From positions 50,668 to 114,667 of the forward strand of contig JAAAIG010000021.1 in assembly GCA_015852425.1 (NCBI GenBank): a DNA stretch of 64,000 nucleotides. The letters are read 5' to 3'. How positions within the stretch are numbered: the stretch's first letter is position 1; the number at the start of each line of letters is the position of its first letter. Below the pieces are notes generated by a model that was not told the origin of the DNA, searched no databases, and worked only from the letters and a program-made list of their open reading frames with translations. Origin of the DNA: Gryganskiella cystojenkinii (lineage: Eukaryota > Mortierellomycota > Mortierellomycetes > Mortierellales > Mortierellaceae). The position numbers and the translations under genes were made by a program. This document shows, in pieces, positions 25,051-35,817 of the stretch.

Positions 25051-27206
25051 TTAATCCTGAATACGAGTGAAACTTCGTCCTCCCCGTGGCTTGTCGTTCA
25101 ACTTTGGGTTATTTTTCGTCAACAGATCCTTGCCCATCTTTGCAAAGTCAAAGTCGCAATCGTGCTTCGAGGTTGCCTTGTGTGTGTCACAAAACACGAA
25201 TTCTATCAAAGGACGGTCAAAAAAGGAGCATATCCAATCTGTTATAATGTTGTATCGAATTCCGGTCTTTGGCAGCGGACCATGGACGAAAACCCCTCTT
25301 CCCAATACGACCCGATCCTATGTCTTACCACATCGGCACTTGTTTATAGCCTGCTTAGCAAGAGGGATCTATTTTTTAATGAAAACGTGGAGTGCGATTG
25401 AGGTCGTTAGGTTAGTTCGGGGATTCGATGGCATGTTTGAGTTTTTGAAGTTGAGGGTCGGGCCCTGCAGGCGTGTTTCCCTTTCTGCCGCTGTCTGCTT
25501 GCTTCTGCACATGTGAGATGGTAACGGCACTCCTTCTTTGTTTGTGTTCCCTTTTTTGTGATCGTTTGCCGAACAAATCAGAAAACAGGATCAAACAACC
25601 AAAAAAAAGCCCTCCGTCAGTCCTGTCGTCCATTTTGTATCGCCCAATTTTTTTTAGTGAGGGGGACCATCATTTAAAAAAATAAAATATAAAAAAAAAC
25701 GGCTGAAATAAACAACTGGTGACAGATTTTTGTCTCTGTTTTGTTTGTTTGTCCTGCTTTGTGCTTTTGTTATGGGGGGTTTTTTTTGGTTTCTCTGTCG
25801 TAAATTGCTCACTGTCGACCAGTCCTGCCTTATTTCTTGTCCCTCTGTTTTTGGTCCTTCTTCCTCATGGCTTTTTTGTGTGGGTGTGTGTCTGCGTGTC
25901 TGCACGATGTTGGTGTTCTGCGTCGAGTCCATGACATAAAAATTACCTTGGCTCGGCAGAGGTAGCACCGGCCCTTGTTCACCTGCGGTGGTCGCTCGCC
26001 GGGTGCATGGCCACTCTCAGGAGCTTCAGAAGACGTGGTCGATGTGGGCGTGCTGACGCCACTGTCGGGTGTAGGTGTGGAGACATTGGTGGCAACAGGC
26101 GTTGACGGCGAAGAAGAAAACGACGTAGAGATAGGAGTATGGATTGTGGGTGATGCCACAGAAGGAGTGCCTGTAATGGCTGCTGTAGTAGAAGTGGTAC
26201 TTGTTATTGTTGTGGGTGCAGGAGCGGCAACCTGGGGAGCAGGGGCCATCATGGGTGTCGAGTTGGGAGAGAGTGTTGGTCCATCCGAGGACTGTGGTTG
26301 AGAAGGCTTTTCGGAGAGTCGAGCAGCGATTGTGGATCCTGTGGTAGAGGCGTTATCGGTCGCGGTGGCTGCTTGTTGGAGACCACCGTTCTTTTGACTC
26401 AGCTCCTTGAAGCACTTTGAGCAAAGGTTGTTGTTAATGGGATTACTATTTAATTTTGTTGGAAGCAACAACAGAGACAGTAGAAATATCCGGTTAGAAT
26501 ATGCTGCTGCCTTTCAAAAATAGTAAAAAAAAAAAAAGTCTCCTAGAAGCAGAAAGAAACCCGACATATCAGGAGCCAGTCAGGAAGAGAGAAACACGCA
26601 AGCAGTTTTTCTTTGGCACAAGTCAGACAAGTTGTCATCGTTGTGCGCGTGAGTACGAAGTGCCTCCAGGACAAATTGACACAAAAAGGGAGAAAACAAA
26701 AGAGCAAAAAAAAAGGGTCAATGCATTCAAATGAAAGATTGAGTCGTTGTGTGCCGCATGTACGCATTAAAAGGGAAGGACTGTGTACGACCGACATGAA
26801 TGTAGGCAGGACAAGTTAAAAACGAAAATGTAAATATAAATAGAAGGAATAAATAAAAAAAAGAGTCGTCTACCGATGGTGTCATCAAGACGTTGTTGTT
26901 GGCTACTACATGATTATTTCGACCACGGGATGGCATGTAAATAGTCAGGAGACAGGGAGACGCTTTCATCTTTAGCAAACAAAGAGGCACTGAACAGAAC
27001 ATGAACCACAAAGGGGACAAAGGGGAGGGGGGAAACAAAAAACAGAGAGAGTGCAACAAAAGGAGATGCTGCTAGGGAAAGAAAGAAAAAAAGAGAAAAA
27101 AGAAAAGCTGGGGCAAAGTGGACAGAGGTTTTCTTATTCCTTACCCATAGAAACCGCAGCCATTGGCGCAAGTGATGGGCATATTTTGGGCGTTGTTGTC
27201 GTCCAT
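25051..27206 (-). CDS. A20/AN1 zinc-finger stress-associated protein (ZFAND5/6-like)
   Basis: Four exons (27145..27206, 25947..26445, 25329..25368, 25051..25202) join to 250 aa. The N-terminal A20 finger has Cys13, Cys17, Cys29 and Cys32 (ITCANGCGFYG then LCSKCFKEL). A long Ser/Thr/Pro/Ala-rich linker follows. The C-terminal AN1 finger has the full pattern C181-x2-C184-x13-C198-x-C200-x4-C205-x2-H208-x5-H214-x-C216, followed by NNPKLNDKPRGGRSFTRIQD. The AN1 finger is split over three exons; exon 3 is 40 nt and lies about 580 nt from exon 2. In plants and animals these proteins bind ubiquitin or the proteasome and are stress induced; that role here is by homology. Confidence 0.93.
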
Positions 27207-27614
27207 GGTGAATTGTGAAATATGTTGTGGATGGATGGATGGATGGATGGATGGATGGATTAGATGTGGGAAAAAAAAAGAGTTGCAGACCAAGAGGAAG
27301 AAGAGGAGAGAACAGTGATGGAGAAGGAGGATTAATGAAGGGTAGAAAGGGATGGAGAACACGAGAGGGAGAGAAGTACGAAATGGGCGAATGTGTGAAG
27401 AGAGAAGAAAATAAAGGAAAAGAAAAAGAGAGCAATTTCGAATGGAACAACGGGCAGTGTGATGTGTGACTGTGGGTCTTCTTTTTTTTTGCGGTTCGTT
27501 CCTGTGGTTGTGTTTCTGCTGACCCACACACGATCAGGAGATGATAATCGTTACGAGATTAAATGCATATCCTCGAGGAAGTAAAAGAAAAAAAGACGAC
27601 TTTTATATCTGTAA
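27207..27614. promoter_or_regulatory. A20/AN1 leader region with (ATGG)n repeat
   Basis: About 400 bp upstream of the A20/AN1 start. It has eight or so ATGG units at 27230..27260, only about 25 bp from the ATG and so probably in the 5' leader, followed by purine-rich sequence. Confidence 0.5.
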
Positions 27615-29799
27615 CTAGTCCCCAAATCCCCAAAACTGGACTCGATCGCCCACTGCCACCCAGACCCCTTGTTGATCCGGTGAAAACTTCAGACTACTGA
27701 CGGCCCCATTCACCTCCAAATCCTTCAAGCGTTCCCCAGTCTTGATCGACCACAGTGAAACTGTCCGGTTCAAATTCTCAGCCGCCAGTAATGTTTCTTC
27801 CACGTTGAGGTCAAACCGAATCTTGGTAAACTGGTCTTGAACCTTGGTCCTGAAATCCAACACTGACTTTGCCACCGTTGACGTTGTCGAGGTCGTATGA
27901 CTGCCACCGCGACTGCTCACAAACCGTTTGTCCCACATGGAAATCTCGCCGTTCATTGCTCCGGTGACAAGATAATGCTCCCCGACACGTCTCAACGACT
28001 GCGTAGATGAATCCCTATGACCGATCCCTTCTAGAATAGACCTTGCCCGTTTCTCGCGCATGAAAGGCAAATGTTCCTTGGGATCCGGTCCAGACGTAAA
28101 AGTCCCCGGTTGATCAAGATCAAAAATCCGGACGGATCCGTTCCTACACCCTGCATAGACCAGATTCTGCTTTCTGTCCACAGGTTCGACCGCGACCGAA
28201 AAGACATCACTCCCGATCCAAAGGTTTTGAATATGATCACTATGTATGAAATTGCAGTTGCTTTGCACGAGTCGTTTGTAGTCGAGGAGTAGAATGACTT
28301 TTTGATCCGCACCGAGAACAATCTTGTCCTCGGACAAAGCACTGGTCCAGACGTTCGATTTCTTGGGCGAAAAGCTTAAAAGCGTCTGACTCCTTGGTTC
28401 TGTGGACCAGGAGGTGTCCACGAGTCCTTGTTGGATTTGAACGGTCCCTGATCTGCCCATGCCTCCTAGGTAAGTTGTTCTAAATAAAATGTGATCGATA
28501 AACAGTACTTTCAGTATCCAAGAAATATTAAAAATTCCTGGAAACAGAGTAAAAATTCAGACACCAAGGCCAGGCACGCTGTTACTTACATGATGTTGTT
28601 GTCTCGAGTTAGATGAAGAGAGGTCAGCTCTGAAGAGTCTCCGTTCAGACGCATCCATTGGTACTTTGTCTCTAAGGCGTTCTCGGAACAATGGTACCGC
28701 CATAGCTCTCGTTGATGGGTTCCCAGGTACAAGTCCCTGCGGATCGGGTCAATCTAGTAACATGATCATGAATGGCGATTAGTTGGATTAGGACTACACC
28801 AATAAAATAGCTTATTAGTTTGTTTTTTGTGTTTTTTGTCTTTTTTACCTCCAAATGCGTGTATTTCGCTCCATTTTCCGCCAATATCGGTTCCACTCGC
28901 CTGTTCCTCTTCCAATGTCGGACGAGCATGGCATGCATATCGCTAAAAATAAGCAAGTCGTTGGGTTTTTAGTGTTTAGTCATTGTCGTCCTCGCAATCT
29001 AGCATAACTTATCGTTCTAAAACACTTCCATAAGTCTTTACCATAACTGTCGACGAGGATTCCCGGTCATCCCAAGTGGACGGTCCTGCAGAAACCAATC
29101 AAGGCGCCGATAGTGTTTCGAGGCGATCGGGAACCGAGGTCCGACCTCCTTTCGAATGGGGTCCAGAACAGGCTAAGACGAGATATAAATGGTTGCCATG
29201 CAAACACGCGACCGTTAGATTACGCCGAGTATATTCTGCGTTGGATCAGTTGGATCTCCCAGGAGATCGGTGTAAGTTACCTTTGGTGTTGATTTTTCCT
29301 TGATACTCTGTTGACTGAAGGGATGTTGACTCCCTAGAGTATGGTTGGCAGTGATCTTGAAGTACTTTTTCTTTTCAGTGTCGTAATAGAACCCGGGTAT
29401 TTCGCGAACGGTAACTGGAGCTGGCTCTTGCTGTTGCGTTGTTGACGTTGGTACGGCGGATGTCCTTGCTTCCGACGTGCTGTCACTGTGGCTCCTTTGG
29501 GTGATAGGAGTCCTTTGATGGTTATGTTGTCTGTTTTGGTTGTGAGAGGCCTCGTGCCTTGGAGGTCCGTGATGACTGCTATCATACCGTGGTCGCTTGC
29601 TCTTGTCAGTTGCTTGGACGGAATGACCTCGACCATGACCATGGGCTTGTGCATTCGCATTTCTATTGTTGGCGTAATTGCTGTTGCCATGTCCAGGGTC
29701 CTGCGGTGTCCCTGAGGGGCGAGCACCAGTATATCCTCCTCTTCTTCCTCCTTGACCTCCTCGACGATGGATCCAATCCTTTTTCTTCTTGTCCGTCAT
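27615..29799 (-). CDS. DCAF4-like WD40-repeat protein
   Basis: Five exons (29224..29799, 29042..29172, 28849..28942, 28590..28753, 27615..28479) join to 609 aa. The N-terminus is a Gly/Arg/His/Asn-rich low-complexity stretch, then the block IPGFYYDTEKKKYFKI, which matches the 'PGFYFDPEKKRYFR' signature of human DCAF4. The C-terminal half forms WD-type units (LVYAGCRNGSVRIFDLD, YLVTGAMNGEISMWDKR, TVSLWSIKTGERL) and ends VGDRVQFWGFGD. DCAF proteins recruit substrates to the CUL4-DDB1 ubiquitin ligase. Intron 1 is only 51 nt; an alternative donor 30 codons earlier (AAG|GTAACT) keeps the frame too. The gene lies head to head with the PDI gene. Confidence 0.72.
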
Positions 29800-29983
29800 A
29801 TGGAAATGTGAAGAAGGGAGGGAGAGAAAGAGCGAGTCGAATCACAGTTTGAGCAAAGGCGTGAAAGACAAAAATTTCAGTGGCGTTTTTTTTTTGAGAC
29901 TGAACATTAAAAGGCTCTTTTTTCTCTCGTTGGTCCATCTCTTCATCTTTTTCGTACCATTCAATTTTCTTTCATCACTAATC
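29800..29983. promoter_or_regulatory. 184-bp bidirectional promoter (DCAF4-like / PDI)
   Basis: The two start codons are only 184 bp apart and point away from each other, so both promoters must overlap here. A T(10) run lies at 29887..29896. I see no clear unfolded-protein-response element. Confidence 0.6.
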
Positions 29984-31704
29984 ATGCTGGGAAAGAACAT
30001 TCTCCTCGGCGCGTTTGCTGCCCTCGTCTCCCTCGCTCTCACCGTCTCTGCTGACAACGTCTTTGCCCTTACCCCCGATGACTTTGACAAGGCATGTCTC
30101 TAATCACGTTCTTATCATTCAACGTGTCCCTCTCTCTGTCTCTCTTCCCCTGGACGCTATCTTTCTAACAGTCGATATTACAATCATTATTAGACCATTG
30201 GATCTACCCCTGCCCTCGTCGAGTTCTATGCTCCCTGGTGTGGACACTGCAAGGTTAGTTGTCATTGCTGCTTCCATGGCCACATGTTGTTTACTTCGCA
30301 CTTTGTAGTGTTTCATCGTGACAAGATGACTAATTCTTTTTTTTTTATTTTGGTCTTGCCACGTATACTCTCCTTTTTCTCCAATAGAGCCTTGCCCCCG
30401 TAAGTTTGCTCCCAAATCACATAGAAGGGATAAATGCATCCTTTACCTGAAGGGCCTCTGCTTGATTATTGCTCGTGTCGGGTGAGGGTACCGGAACCCC
30501 TTGTCGATCGGGTCCCTTGGAACGTCATCAGCTGACATATTTTTTGTCTTTATCATTTTAGGTCTATGAGGAGCTTGGACAGGCTTTCGCCGGCAAGAAC
30601 GACAAGGTATTGATCGTCAAGGTCGATGCGGACGCTCATCGCAAGCTTGGCTCCCGCTATGACGTCAAGGGCTTCCCCACTATCAAATGGTTCCCCAAGG
30701 GTGTCGATGGCGATCCCGAAGACTACCAGGGTGGGCGTGATCTCGATTCGCTTGCTGATTTCGTTTCCAAGAAATCTGGTGTCAAGTCTGCTATTGTCAA
30801 GGTTGTCCCCGCTGTTCATGTCTTAACTGATGCGGCGTTTGAGTCCGAGGTTCTTCACAGTGGCAAGAGCGCATTGGTTGAGTTTTATGCCCCCTGGTGC
30901 GGACACTGCAAGAACTTGGGTAAGACATGGAAACCTTTGTTCAGAGCTGTCCGATACGTCTTTACCGAGATAATCTCGTCGAAACAACTAACAATGTGTT
31001 TGCTTTGGAATGTCCATCTTAGCTCCTATCTACGAGAAGGTTGCCCAGGACTTTGTCAACGAGAAGAACGTAAGGACTTTGAAAGCAGGGTTATCAAGAT
31101 TGAAACGAATGGTGTAGAATTATCAAGGCAAAGTTGACTGAACGCTCTTTTTATTATTTGATCCAAATAGGTTTTGATCGCCAACTTGGATGCTACTGTT
31201 GAGACCAAGGCCGCGGAGAAGTACGGCGTCACTGGATACCCTACCATCAAGTACTTTGCCGCTGACGGAACCGTGGAGGATTACCAGGGTGGACGTTCTG
31301 AGCAGGACTTTTTGGATTTCATTAACAAGAAGGCTGGTACTTTCCGTGTCTCTGGTGGTCTTTTGTCGCCCGAGGCTGGTCGTATTCACGAATTGGACAC
31401 CTTGGCCCAGAAGTTTGCCTCGACCCAGAACCAGAAAGAGAAGAAGACCATTTCAGCTCAGGGTATCGAGTTAGCTACGACTTTGAGCGCGACCAATGAT
31501 TCCGCCAAGTACTATGGCCGTTTCTTTGAGAAGGCGCTTGTGACGCCTACTTTCCCTGCCACCGAGGCTACGCGTCTTTCCAAGATTATCCAGGGCAAGT
31601 CTGTGAACCGCGCTCGTTTGGATGATTTCTCGATCCGTCACAACATTATCTCGGTCTTTGCGGATGCGACCATTGCCCCCGTTGCTGCCAAGGATGAGCT
31701 GTAA
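29984..31704 (+). CDS. ER protein disulfide isomerase, two thioredoxin domains plus ERp29-type C domain, KDEL
   Basis: Catalyses disulfide formation and exchange in the ER lumen. Exons 29984..30091, 30194..30253, 30388..30399, 30562..30919, 31023..31069 and 31171..31704 join to 372 aa. Signal peptide about 1-23, then two thioredoxin domains with active sites APWCGHCK at Cys52/Cys55 and Cys173/Cys176. Both domains keep the cis-Pro motifs GFPTIKWF and GYPTIKYF and the following DYQGGR. An alpha-helical C-terminal domain follows, and the protein ends in KDEL. This layout is that of the ERp38/TigA group. Exon 3 is a 12-nt microexon coding Ser-Leu-Ala-Pro just after the first active site. Intron 1 uses a GC donor (AAG|GCATGT). 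Confidence 0.94.
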
Positions 31705-31764
31705 AGAAAAATAAACAATACTTCAATCGTTTCTAAGAGAATTGAAAAAAAAAAAAAAAAATGT

Positions 31765-32200
31765 TTATTTGCATGACGACTGTGGAAACAAAGGATGAAA
31801 GCCGAGATTTGATTCTGCTTGGTTCTTCCGGAAAGCCTGCTTCCACAGACAGTAGATTGCATCATGACATTGTTCCAGTGACTTGATGCGGACGAATCTT
31901 GGAAGCTTTTCCGTATCGGACCCAAAGCGTATCGATCCTTCCTCTGACAGTTCGCGCTCGTCCTCGGTCCAAACCATGTCCCGGACACTCAATCTGTTAA
32001 AGAACCGTTTCAGACAGGTCAGTCCTGACGTTTCGATTGTTCCCGACCAGAGCCGCTATCTTGGACCAATCCAATCGAATCATGATGCCCCAGTCATCAT
32101 TTTTTTCTTCTTCTTTGTGGTAGTCCTTCCAGGTCGAATAAGGTCGATCGGTCGCTTGATCAAGGGACCGATCCCACGTTTGACCCAGTAACGACGATAG
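31765..32200 (-). pseudogene. Myb/SANT-like DNA-binding protein remnant, frameshifted
   Basis: The minus strand reads TWKDYHKEEEKNDDWGIMIR then LDWSKIAALVGNNRN, resembling a Myb repeat (W..IA..VG.R). It continues in a different frame with CLKRFFNRLSVRDMVWTEDE and stays open to a stop at 31765. The join around 32013..32028 needs removal of 4 bases (GAC-TGAC tandem) to keep one frame. A GT-AG intron of 36 nt would delete the residues that look most Myb-like. Upstream, fragments such as YRRYWVKRG sit in a third frame with stops. No intact start. The Myb assignment is by pattern only. Confidence 0.45.
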
Positions 32201-32479
32201 TCACGTGTACTTGGACAGCATTCCGAGGTATTGCCCACTTCACTGGATTTGGATCACGAGAAACCATACTTGAACAGGAAGAGGATCAAACTCGAGAGGA
32301 CCGTCTTGGTGTATCCGACAGCTCTGACGGTGGGGCTACCGGAACTGGATCTGGGGCTCGGAAACCAGCAAATATTGGACTGGGGTTGATAAAATAGCGA
32401 GGATGCTGAACCTCCTGTATCTTATCTAGAGCATTAATAAGTTGACTTCCGATCGTCAAATTACTTCATATGTTAATGA

Positions 32480-33185
32480 CCTATACCCAAATTGAATTAA
32501 CCTTGTTTAGAGGCAGAAAAAAAAACTTGTCGCAATACTCTTTTTCTTTTTTATTTCGAGGGTAATTACATACAAGAAGGATTAAGTGTGCTTCTCGGTG
32601 AAAGATATATGCATGGCGGGGGAGAGTGGACATGGTCATGAATAATTGTCTGGCTTGTTGGAAAGGGATGTAAAGGAGGTCGCAGACGGCTCGCGGCTCG
32701 AAAATAAAATAGAACAAGTCACGAATAGTATGGAGTAGCGGTGTAGCATATCCAGTATGCGAAGTTGAATATCTGTAGCAACAGGAGGCATCGACGACGA
32801 AGAGCGCTGCCGCTTTGAGAGGGAACCAGATATCTAGGAGCTGGAGCCTTGGAGTGGAACGCAGAGGGCCGAGGAAAAGGAGGGTAGGCGTTGAAGTCGT
32901 TTTGGGCATGTGAAAAAATTGTAGAGATTGTTTCGAGCGTAAAGGAGGTTTGGAATAGTGAAAAAGAACAAGTTGTAGATACAAGATTTGATGTGTGGAT
33001 CGACTTCGTAGATGGGTTCAACTATGGGACGCGAAGACTTGCCGTACAGCCAGACGAGATCTACGAAGACGAGCTTGAGACCGAAAAACGTCCAGTGGTA
33101 ATGCAACCACGCTAGAAAGAAATAGAAAAAGAGTGGAACGAGTTGAAGAACCAGGATCACATGAAGTAGTGAATATAAAGAGTGG
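32480..33185 (-). other. Unassigned hydrophobic open segment
   Basis: Several overlapping open frames on the minus strand. The best reads VLQLVPLFFYFFLAWLHYHW then GLKLVFVDLVWLYGKSSRPI, two likely membrane helices, before a stop at 32834. Frames to the left continue in other phases with no convincing splice sites. I recognise no family. It may be part of a decayed membrane-protein gene. Confidence 0.25.
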
Positions 33186-33445
33186 AGTTGGAAAGGTACT
33201 TGTGTCGTTGATGTGAATCGCTCAAAGATTTTTAATCGGGTACTGATCGTCTTCTATGCTAGATTTCTAGGGTTCTATCTAGTTTGCTCATTGCAGCGCG
33301 CCATTTGCGCCATAAACTGCTTTTTCTTGTTCTCTTGGTCATTGCTTTGTGTGTGTCATGGTAAAGTCATCCATTCGCCTTTGTCGTGATCAAGTATCCT
33401 GGGTCTCGAGATAGATGTTGTTCGAATTCCTTGACTAAACTCATC

Positions 33446-33709
33446 TCGACATGTTCTCAGGTTCTCATCGATATGTTCTTTTTCATCAGCATGTTCTCAT
33501 CGGTTCTCAACGGTATGTTCTTATCGGTGTGTCCTCATCGGTATAGTACTCATCGGTACTCAACGGTGTGTTCTCAACGGTATGGTACTCATCGGTTCGT
33601 ATGCTCTCATCGGTTCGTATGTTCTCATCGGTACTCTATGTTTTCATCAGTCCTCAACGGTGTGTTCTCAAAGGTATGTCCTCATAGGTTCGTATGTTCT
33701 CATCGGTCT
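33446..33709. repeat. Degenerate minisatellite, about 17-18 bp core
   Basis: Some 14 imperfect copies of a unit close to GTATGTTCTCATCGGT, with variants such as GTGTGTTCTCAACGGT, GTATGGTACTCATCGGT and CGTATGCTCTCATCGGT. Units alternate between CATCGGT and CAACGGT endings. Spacing is irregular, so this is not a CRISPR array. Confidence 0.8.
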
Positions 33710-33729
33710 TCGTCGCGTAGCAAAAATTT

Positions 33730-34790
33730 GGCAGTCTCTTTTCCGCAGTCTCTTTCCGCAATACCACAGTGTAACTCGTTTCGGTGACATCACGTCGGTG
33801 ACAAACCACGTAAGCCACAATAACGTGTAACAGTCCCAGACCGTCGGCGACGCGTTCAGCCAACTAAGAGATAAACAGAGAGAGGAAGGAAGCAACCGCG
33901 AAGCATACTCAACGAGAAAAGAAAAGTGTTGACATACCAACTTACCAATAATGAAGTTGGAAGGAAAAGGAAGAGAGAGGAGTGATTGTTTGAAAGGAAT
34001 GAAAAGGGTTCTCTGAAATTGTTGGATCCATCCAAAACAGTCAAGACAAGCTGGAGTGTACGCCACAATGCTCCCTGTTTCCCCCGAGCTACCTCCACAA
34101 TGCACCCGTACTCTGTTTCCAAAGTGCAGAGTGAAGGCATGAAAGGAATGGGTCTCCACATATTCTCCAACAGATCCATCATTCTGCAGTGGCGGTAGTG
34201 GGTATGCTACGAGGGTCATGGGGTCTCGACACCGCGCGTCACACATTCCCACTGTGGACGGCTCTGAAGAGCACGACAGGCGTGGCTTTTCCTACGAACG
34301 ATATCTTCAGACTCAAGGCGAACGTGTCGAGATGAAGAAAGAACAAGGGAATACAGAAGATGAAGAAAGAACAAGGGAATGCAGGAGATGAAGAGAGAAC
34401 GAGGGAGATGAAGAAAGAACAAGGGAATAAAGGAGCTGAACTTGACTTACCTAGACCGGACTGGAAGGAGTGATTGTTTGAAAGGAAGGAGTGATTGTTT
34501 GAAAGGAAGGAGTGATTGTTTTGAAGGAGTGTAAAGGCGCGCTTTTCTGTGACTGCATTCGCTTGTGTGACTACGTCGCCGTTCAAGTCTAAAATAGGCA
34601 CTACTCTTCGCTCGTTCGACAGGTGTCGTTTGACGCTAGGTGCAACAAGCATCGACTGTAGTTTGCCATTGGCCTCTACGCTAGTATCGGGGTCGCTGCT
34701 AATTGAGAATGTGACCTCGAACAACATTTGCAAATGTTGTGGCCACCATCTCATCTCCGTGTATGTAAGCCTTGCAATTTGAGCAGTATA
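33730..34790 (-). other. Unassigned open segments separated by short repeats
   Basis: Three minus-strand open segments look coding but belong to no family I know. One, near 34780..34540, reads MRWWPQHLQMLFEVTFSISS. One, near 34250..34010, reads VAYTPACLDCFGWIQQF. One, near 33870..33740, reads WDCYTLLWLTWFVTDV. The gaps contain the same 21-bp repeat and a GAAGAAAGAACAAGGGAAT-type tandem. They may be exons of one lineage-specific gene or relics. Confidence 0.25.
34331..34530. repeat. Short tandem repeats: GATGAAGAAAGAACAAGGGAAT and GGAAGGAGTGATTGTTTGAAA
   Basis: Between 34331 and 34440 a roughly 22-bp unit is repeated about four times with variants. Between 34466 and 34530 a 21-bp unit is repeated about three times. 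A further copy of the second unit sits at 33978..34000 (GGAGTGATTGTTTGAAAGGAA). Confidence 0.75.
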
Positions 34791-35061
34791 ACCGTTATTT
34801 TAGTATTGTTTTTGTCGTGCTTTCTGTACCCCCGTCCCTCCTTCTTGATCGTAGTAGACTAGTGCCGCCTGAAGCTGATGGGGGCATTGGTTATTGGACT
34901 GTGACTCAATAAGTCTCTTACTAACAAAAAAAACCCTCCTGGTGTGTGCATGTGTGGGAGTGCATGTTTAGTTTTTATTCAGTAAAAGTACAGTGGGGTT
35001 TGGTTGAAAGGGGGGAAAGGGTATTGGACTCATTTAACAGAGGAAGGAGCGAAAAGGGGCT

Positions 35062-35817
35062 TTAACAGCACTGGGCCCAATCTTGGATCGTGATGAACGG
35101 CTGTTCACCTTTCGAGTCTTGCGCAGGCGAGAAGGCCAACAAGGTCGGGGTCGAGGGGTAGAGACCACCGTTCTGGGATGAGGGTGAGACCGGTGACCGA
35201 CGTTGACCATTGTCCTTGCTCGTTGACAGAGGTTGGGTGTCGATACGAAGCTTGGCCGAGAACTTTGTGGCCAAAGAAGACGAGGGTGGCGTTGATGCTG
35301 AGGAAGGAGAAAGAACCATGTTGTCGAGGGTAGGAGAAGTGGAGAGGGCAGGCAACTCGAGGACCGTCATCTCTTCATCGTCATCCATCTCGACATGGTG
35401 CAGAGGAGGCGAACCAGGAGGTGAATGAAGACCAGTAACTGTACAAGGATTGGATTCTGCTGTTGTGGTGGTGGTGGTCTTGACCTCGGGCAAATGCAAG
35501 TAGTATTTTTCTGAATCGACCGAAAGCTCAGTGTTGGATCCGAAATAGACTCTCAGGTTTGTCGTGGCATCGAGGGGGGTGTTGTGAAGGACGGCCTTGG
35601 CTCTTTGGGCATCAAAAGTCGACTCGTAGACCACAAAGATCCGGCGGAAGGTACGAATAGGGGAAAAGAAACAAATCGGACCGAAGGCTGCAGTCCGGAC
35701 CCTGAGAGCGTCCAGAACTTCGGGGGAATCGAAATGGTGATGTTCAAGGTTGGTGAGTGTCAAGGTGTTGGAGGGGATGGCAGCAGAGGCCAAAGGAGCG
35801 GATGTGTCGACGGCCAT
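35062..35817 (-). CDS. Calcipressin (RCAN family, calcineurin regulator)
   Basis: Single-exon gene of 251 aa. Calcipressins bind calcineurin and modulate it. An RNP-like fold comes first (TLTNLEHHHFDSPEVLDALR ... RRIFVVYESTFDAQRAKAVL ... RVYFG). The family signature follows as KYYLHLPEV and HSPPGSPP at residues 131-138, equivalent to FLISPPxSPP, whose Ser residues are phosphorylated in Rcn1. Near the C-terminus PFITIQ (240-245) fits a PxIxIT calcineurin docking site. Start chosen at 35817 (ACC ATG GCC context); an in-frame upstream ATG at 35958 would add about 47 residues spanning the CA-rich leader and is unlikely. On the coding strand a TATAAAAA lies at 35975..35982, about 160 bp upstream. 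Confidence 0.93.
   Translation of the reverse strand: MAVDTSAPLASAAIPSNTLTLTNLEHHHFDSPEVLDALRVRTAAFGPICFFSPIRTFRRIFVVYESTFDAQRAKAVLHNTPLDATTNLRVYFGSNTELSVDSEKYYLHLPEVKTTTTTTAESNPCTVTGLHSPPGSPPLHHVEMDDDEEMTVLELPALSTSPTLDNMVLSPSSASTPPSSSLATKFSAKLRIDTQPLSTSKDNGQRRSPVSPSSQNGGLYPSTPTLLAFSPAQDSKGEQPFITIQDWAQCC

Noticed and set aside
32190..32395. Plus-strand open frame opposite the Myb-like remnant (ACGTGTACTTGGACAGC onward)
   Set aside because: No start, no family and it overlaps the antisense of the pseudogene region; treated as chance.
33446..33709. Regular short repeats that could suggest a CRISPR-like array
   Set aside because: Units abut directly, differ from each other and have no unique spacers of constant length; the surroundings are eukaryotic.
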